Shown here one piece after another: positions 7,904 through 11,078 of a stretch of DNA of 11,078 nucleotides. The DNA comes from Deltaproteobacteria bacterium (GTDB lineage: Bacteria; Desulfobacterota; Dissulfuribacteria; Dissulfuribacterales; UBA3076). Location: NCBI GenBank assembly GCA_013138705.1, contig WTCF01000154.1, positions 1 to 11,078 of the forward strand, given 5' to 3'. The position numbers and the translations under genes were made by a program. Within the stretch, counting starts at the first letter, position 1; each line of letters opens with the position of its first letter. Below the pieces are notes generated by a model. It saw nothing but the letters and a program-made list of their open reading frames with translations. It made no database searches and was not told the origin of the DNA.

Positions 7904-8209
7904 CTACGTCCTCTTTGTGGGAGTGAAATACCTTCGATACATTATCAGTCCCAGGGGGACGCCGACTATGGCGCTCAACAGAAATCCGGTGAGCACCCGT
8001 GTGCCACTCATTCGAATATCATTCAGCAGCACGGCATCCTTGCCGGTCGTCATTGCCAGCGCTCGCTCCATCACCTGGCTTGGGGCAGGGAGAAAAAAAG
8101 GATCGATAAAGCCTAGGCGCACCACTACCTCCCACAGGCCAACAAAAAAGATAAAGCCTGCCGATCCAATAATAGCCGAATACCAGAGCCCGAGTTCTTT
8201 GCTATCCAT
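7904..8209 (-). pseudogene. ABC transporter permease, C-terminally truncated
   Basis: This is an inner-membrane permease of the TauC/SsuC/NrtB type. The ATG at 8209 lies 4 nt after the stop of the binding-protein gene, with GGAG about 8 nt upstream, so the two are translationally coupled. Residues 1-90 match the family N-terminus. The first membrane segment is at about 11-30 (IIGSAGFIFFVGLWEVVV), followed by the conserved DPFFLPAPSQV and a second segment at 71-90 (LTGFLLSAIVGVPLGLIM). After Met90 (codon at 7942-7940) homology stops. The last 11 residues are the ATPase coding sequence read in the wrong frame, ending at TAG 7906-7904. Normal permeases are about 250 residues and carry the EAA loop that docks the ATPase; this copy lacks the loop and four or so membrane segments. 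It cannot form a channel. A deletion is the simplest cause. Confidence 0.85.
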
Positions 8210-8213
8210 GAGA

Positions 8214-9245
8214 TCAGTCTCCGGCCGGTCCTTCCACGGGAAGGACGTTAAGGTTTACCCAGTAGCGGAAATCAGGCTTGGCCGGGATAGCCTTCATGTC
8301 TTTATTGAGGATATCGATAACGAAATTGACCTGTGCGAAAAGACCCTCATCACTCATTACTCGCGGTTGGTCCTTAAGCCCCTGCCATACGAACTTGCGC
8401 AGGTTTGTTCGGACGAGCTCCAGGTCCTGTTGTATGTAACGTCCTTGGACGATCTGCGCTGTCTCGTCAGTGTGGGCCTTTACCCACTCCAGCGCTTCGA
8501 AATAGGCGGCCATAAACCGCCGTGCCCTCACGATGTTCTCATCTACCCACGTCTTGTTCAGGATGAGAACATCCGGGCCGGTCATTGTGCCGAATCGTCT
8601 AAAGATTTCAGTGTCGGTGTCCATGCCCAGTACTGTGGCCCCTTTTACCTCCAGTAGCTGGGAAAATCCGGGTTCCCAGACCAGGGCGGCGTCCACATTA
8701 CCGGCACGAAAGACAGCCGGCACGTCGCCCACCTCCAGATTTACAAGCTTGACATCCCTGTCCGGTTCAAGACCATGCTGCCGGAGCAAAAGCCGGCAGG
8801 TGATATCCACAGTGGAACCAAATGGGAAGCCGATTTTCTTCCCTCTGATATCCTCAAAACCCAATATACCCGGCCGTGCCACCATTCCCTCAAAACCAGG
8901 GGCGATATCCTGATTGCCTACCCAGTAAAAGCGCGTGTTGCCCTGGGCCATGGCACTCAACATGGCGATTTCTCCCAGACTGGCAAATTGAGCCTCTCCG
9001 GAAGAGATAGCATTCAGCCGGTCCATGCTCTTGCCGATGAATCTCCACGATACGTCAAAGCCATGTTTCCTGAAGATACCCCGCTCTATGCCCACCCATA
9101 CCGGAATGTGACCGTACCACTGGGAACCTACAGCCATGACAGGTGCCGGACCAACATCCTTTGGTTTTTGTTCACAACCTGATAGAAATATAAGCAGTAT
9201 CAAGCACAAGAGGCCTCCTGCCGTGATGCGATACCATCTATACAT
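8214..9245 (-). CDS. ABC transporter substrate-binding lipoprotein, NMT1/TauA/SsuA-like
   Basis: This 343-residue periplasmic binding protein belongs to the nitrate/sulfonate/taurine/thiamine-precursor superfamily. A signal peptide with hydrophobic core LLCLILLIF ends in lipobox LSGC. Cys24 would be lipidated, anchoring the protein to a membrane. The mature part shows the family pattern: GHIPVWVGIERGIFRKHGFD near the N-terminus, an ISSGEAQFASLGE stretch, FEDIRGKKIGFPFGS at the lobe hinge, and DVPAVFRAGNVDAALVWEP in the second lobe. The ATG at 9245 has AGGAG about 8 nt upstream. It heads the operon binding protein, permease, ATPase, but the permease downstream is truncated, so ligand capture probably no longer leads to import here. 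The ligand cannot be deduced; the neighbouring haem-related genes do not prove a link. The gene itself looks intact. Confidence 0.9.
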   Translation of the reverse strand: MYRWYRITAGGLLCLILLIFLSGCEQKPKDVGPAPVMAVGSQWYGHIPVWVGIERGIFRKHGFDVSWRFIGKSMDRLNAISSGEAQFASLGEIAMLSAMAQGNTRFYWVGNQDIAPGFEGMVARPGILGFEDIRGKKIGFPFGSTVDITCRLLLRQHGLEPDRDVKLVNLEVGDVPAVFRAGNVDAALVWEPGFSQLLEVKGATVLGMDTDTEIFRRFGTMTGPDVLILNKTWVDENIVRARRFMAAYFEALEWVKAHTDETAQIVQGRYIQQDLELVRTNLRKFVWQGLKDQPRVMSDEGLFAQVNFVIDILNKDMKAIPAKPDFRYWVNLNVLPVEGPAGD

Positions 9246-9281
9246 AACCTAATCTCCTGATGTCTGTGGTTTTTTTCCTTT

Positions 9282-9331
9282 CCCCTCCCCTGGCGGGAGG
9301 GACTGGGGGAGGGGGTGCGGGGCAACCCGCA
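9282..9331. repeat. GC-rich palindromic intergenic repeat
   Basis: CCCCTCCCC (9282-9290) pairs with GGGGAGGGG (9306-9314). The same left arm can alternatively pair with GGGAGGG at 9295-9301. A second stem, TGCGGG/CCCGCA (9316-9321/9326-9331), has a GCAA tetraloop. It lies in the 120-nt gap between the flavodoxin and binding-protein genes. On the transcribed (minus) strand no T-run follows the stems, so a classic intrinsic terminator is not supported. The composition is that of a dispersed GC-rich repeat. Confidence 0.5.
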
Positions 9332-9365
9332 TTCCTACCGCGACCCAGAATCCCCGACAGGGACA

Positions 9366-9896
9366 CTAAAACGGCCTCTCAAGACGCTCCAGTATTTTTT
9401 CCGCAAAGGCCCAGACCTTTTTCTTGTTCATCCAGGTCTTATAGGGTATGGGAGTCTCCCGGCCGTAAAGCATCTTGTAGAACCGCTTAAGTCCTTCTGT
9501 ATCTCCGGCATCCAGCTTGTCCGGGTTTATTTCCCCGCCCAGGAGTCCGGCATGGATCGGGGGTTTTGGCAGGCTCTTAATCAAAGGCAGGATATAGTTC
9601 CATCCGCCGTGGACCTTTCCCTGCACAAAAACCCCTGTTGTGTCCATGGCGACTCCAAAGACTACAGTCTTTTTGCCTTTCAGCGCATCCTTGAAGCGGT
9701 TCACATATTCCTGCACAGAGGGCAATACGTGGTGGTTGTAGATACCAGAACCCAGGATGACAATATCTGCATCTGCCGGGTCCGGCATGGATTCAGCCTT
9801 ATCCACAAGGCAATCGCCGCCCAGTCTTTCCGCCAGCCATCTTCCGATTTCTAGGGTGGAACCATACTTGCTCGCACATACGATTAAGGTTTTCAT
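9366..9896 (-). CDS. Flavodoxin-domain protein, HemG-like
   Basis: This 176-residue flavodoxin fold belongs to the group that includes menaquinone-dependent protoporphyrinogen dehydrogenase HemG. The FMN phosphate loop SKYGST is at residues 9-14, within the first strand-loop-helix (KTLIVCASKYGST). The second flavin loop is seen as VILGSGIYNHH (46-56). A strand-loop FGVAMDTTG follows at 80-88. A longer frame begins at a TTG (9917), but ATG 9896 is chosen: it has the strong ribosome binding site GGAGG (9907-9903) 6 nt upstream, and the first strand of the fold begins right after it. It starts 33 nt after the HutW-like stop, so the two are very likely cotranscribed. It may be the electron donor for that radical SAM enzyme or act on a tetrapyrrole. 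HemG activity itself is not established by the sequence. The stop codon is TAG. Confidence 0.85.
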   Translation of the reverse strand: MKTLIVCASKYGSTLEIGRWLAERLGGDCLVDKAESMPDPADADIVILGSGIYNHHVLPSVQEYVNRFKDALKGKKTVVFGVAMDTTGVFVQGKVHGGWNYILPLIKSLPKPPIHAGLLGGEINPDKLDAGDTEGLKRFYKMLYGRETPIPYKTWMNKKKVWAFAEKILERLERPF

Positions 9897-9901
9897 GATT
9901 G

Positions 9902-9908
9902 TCCTCCA
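9902..9908 (-). promoter_or_regulatory. Shine-Dalgarno site that sets the flavodoxin start
   Basis: TGGAGGA on the minus strand lies 6 nt upstream of ATG 9896. It lies inside the longer TTG-initiated frame, which it argues against. Confidence 0.75.
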
Positions 9909-9929
9909 ATACAACAAAACTTGCTGGAT

Positions 9930-11078
9930 TTATAGTGCCATGGAACCAGGCCGCGCATCTTCCTGATGATAGTGCTGGAAGTAATCAATAAGTGCCTGGG
10001 CCAGGTTGACATTCCAGAACTCCCCTGCCACTGTGAGCTCAATCCACCCTTCCCCCGGACGCCGTATCAGGCCAGCCTGCTCCCATTGCTCAAGGAGCGG
10101 GGAAAAGACTGCTTCTAAGTCAAAACCGTGTTTTTCTCCAAGGACAGTGAGATTCACTTTGCCATTTTCCATCTGTCCAACAAGGTTTCTGAAAAGAGGG
10201 GAGTGGGCAGGCAGGAGAATGGCCGTGGCCACTGGTTTTTCTCCTGCGTTGACACGCTTGTAGTAGGTCTTCAGATTCCCCTCCTGGAAGAAATAGTGGC
10301 CGTGAAGACGCCCTCCTGCACCACAGCCCAGGGGGATGCAGGTGGCCCCATAGCGGATAAAGGTATTGTAACGGTTGCGCTCCCTGGGAGTGCGGCCCCA
10401 ATGGGACATGGAGAGGCGTCTGAAACGAGCCGCGGTCATCATCTCCCTGCCCTTTAAAAACATCTCTGCCTGGGTAGGGATATCGGCAGGGGGCGGGAGC
10501 TTACCTTGATCTACAGCCCGGCTCAAAGGGCTGCCCTTAAATACGTTCAACTGGTAGAGATCGGCGCCGTCCAGCCTTGTCTCTTCAATCAGGGTCCTCA
10601 AGTCATCTTCCCAGATAGCCATGGTCTGGCCTGGAAGCCCGTAAATGAGGTCAATAATTACAGCCCCATTGTCCAGGTCAGTCAAGGTGGTGAGCATTTT
10701 CAGGACCTCTGCCCTGTCCGCTATACGTCCGACGTCCTGCCGGACCTTGGTATTAAAGCTCTGGACACCGATGGAAAAACGATTGGCACCTCCGGCCACG
10801 CAAGCGCGCATCTTGTCCTGCCCAAAGTCGGTCACCCTGCCTTCCACAGTGATTTCGCAGTCTTTGGTCAGGGGGAACAGGCGGCAAACAGCCTCGATCA
10901 GCCGCTTGAGATCCCCTGCATCCAAAGCAGTAGGTGTCCCGCCTCCCAGATAGACTGCATGTATGGGGTGGCTGATCACGGCCGGAAGTCCCGAGACCTG
11001 TTCTATCTCCTTGAGGAGGGCATCAGTGTAACGGGTGCTGTCGCCCCGGCGCAAGGTATGCATGAAGAAGCCGCAATA
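9930..11078 (-). CDS. hutW: HutW/ChuW-like radical SAM haem-degrading enzyme (5' end outside window)
   Basis: ChuW/HutW enzymes open the haem ring without oxygen by a radical SAM methyl-transfer reaction, releasing iron and a linear tetrapyrrole (anaerobilin). About 382 residues are visible; roughly 60 are missing at the N-terminus compared with family members of about 445. The frame is open to the window edge and begins YCGFF, so the last Cys of the CxxxCxxC [4Fe-4S] motif is encoded at 11075-11073; the ATG at 11063 is internal. Further features are YLGGGTPTAL (SAM-binding glycine motif), RFSIGVQSF, IIDLIYGLPGQT and DLYQLNVFKGSPL. The HutW-type segment SHWGRTPRERNRYN plus PLGCGAGG distinguishes it from HemW, which shares the N-terminal core. 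It is followed after 33 nt by a flavodoxin gene, a plausible redox partner. Assignment to HutW rather than another HemN relative is from memory of family motifs, so fairly but not fully certain. Confidence 0.85.
   Translation of the reverse strand, partial: YCGFFMHTLRRGDSTRYTDALLKEIEQVSGLPAVISHPIHAVYLGGGTPTALDAGDLKRLIEAVCRLFPLTKDCEITVEGRVTDFGQDKMRACVAGGANRFSIGVQSFNTKVRQDVGRIADRAEVLKMLTTLTDLDNGAVIIDLIYGLPGQTMAIWEDDLRTLIEETRLDGADLYQLNVFKGSPLSRAVDQGKLPPPADIPTQAEMFLKGREMMTAARFRRLSMSHWGRTPRERNRYNTFIRYGATCIPLGCGAGGRLHGHYFFQEGNLKTYYKRVNAGEKPVATAILLPAHSPLFRNLVGQMENGKVNLTVLGEKHGFDLEAVFSPLLEQWEQAGLIRRPGEGWIELTVAGEFWNVNLAQALIDYFQHYHQEDARPGSMAL

Noticed and set aside
9897..9917. Longer flavodoxin frame starting at TTG 9917
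   Set aside because: A strong GGAGG site lies inside this extension, 6 nt before ATG 9896, and the flavodoxin fold begins directly after that ATG.
9930..11063. Reading the radical SAM protein as complete, starting at ATG 11063, or as HemW
   Set aside because: The frame stays open to the window edge and encodes YCGFF, part of the [4Fe-4S] motif, so it is truncated by the window. The ERNRYN and GCGAGG segment fits HutW/ChuW better than HemW.

Overview
The window looks like chromosomal DNA of a mesophilic anaerobe. It most resembles a sulfate-reducer-type deltaproteobacterium (Desulfobacterota). This rests on about 50% GC by eye, a HutW-type anaerobic haem-degrading radical SAM enzyme, a PilZ protein, and intergenic repeats of a style I associate with that phylum. 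The placement is inference, because no marker gene or rRNA is present.

Layout. Positions 1-1772 (+) hold most of a soluble GAF-GAF sensor histidine kinase whose 5' end lies outside the window. Positions 1773-2011 are a non-coding patch with nested inverted and direct repeats. Positions 2012-2248 (-) encode a 78-residue helix-turn-helix protein, followed upstream by clpB (2443-5028, -), the heat-shock disaggregase. clpB is divergent from a dGTPase-like HD-domain triphosphohydrolase (5212-6402, +), and the two share a 183-nt control region. Positions 6403-6831 are non-coding and contain a 111-bp element bounded by a 17-bp inverted repeat.

From 6832 to 7946 there are two damaged loci. The first is a PilZ (c-di-GMP receptor) gene with a single in-frame TAG at codon 45 and otherwise intact homology on both sides. 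Convergent to it is an ABC importer operon (substrate-binding lipoprotein, permease, ATPase, all on -). Its permease stops after about 90 residues and runs straight, out of frame, into an ATPase that lacks its native start. This looks like an internal deletion of roughly 500 bp that joins the two genes.

The minus-strand run continues upstream with a HemG/flavodoxin-like protein (9366-9896) and a HutW/ChuW-like radical SAM protein (9930-11078, 5' end cut by the window). The last two are 33 nt apart and probably form a haem-degradation unit, in which the flavodoxin could feed electrons to the radical SAM enzyme.

The most notable observations are the amber-interrupted PilZ gene, the permease/ATPase deletion fusion, the hutW-flavodoxin pair and the inverted-repeat element at 6575-6685. 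I found no CRISPR array, tRNA, rRNA, transposase or clear defence system.
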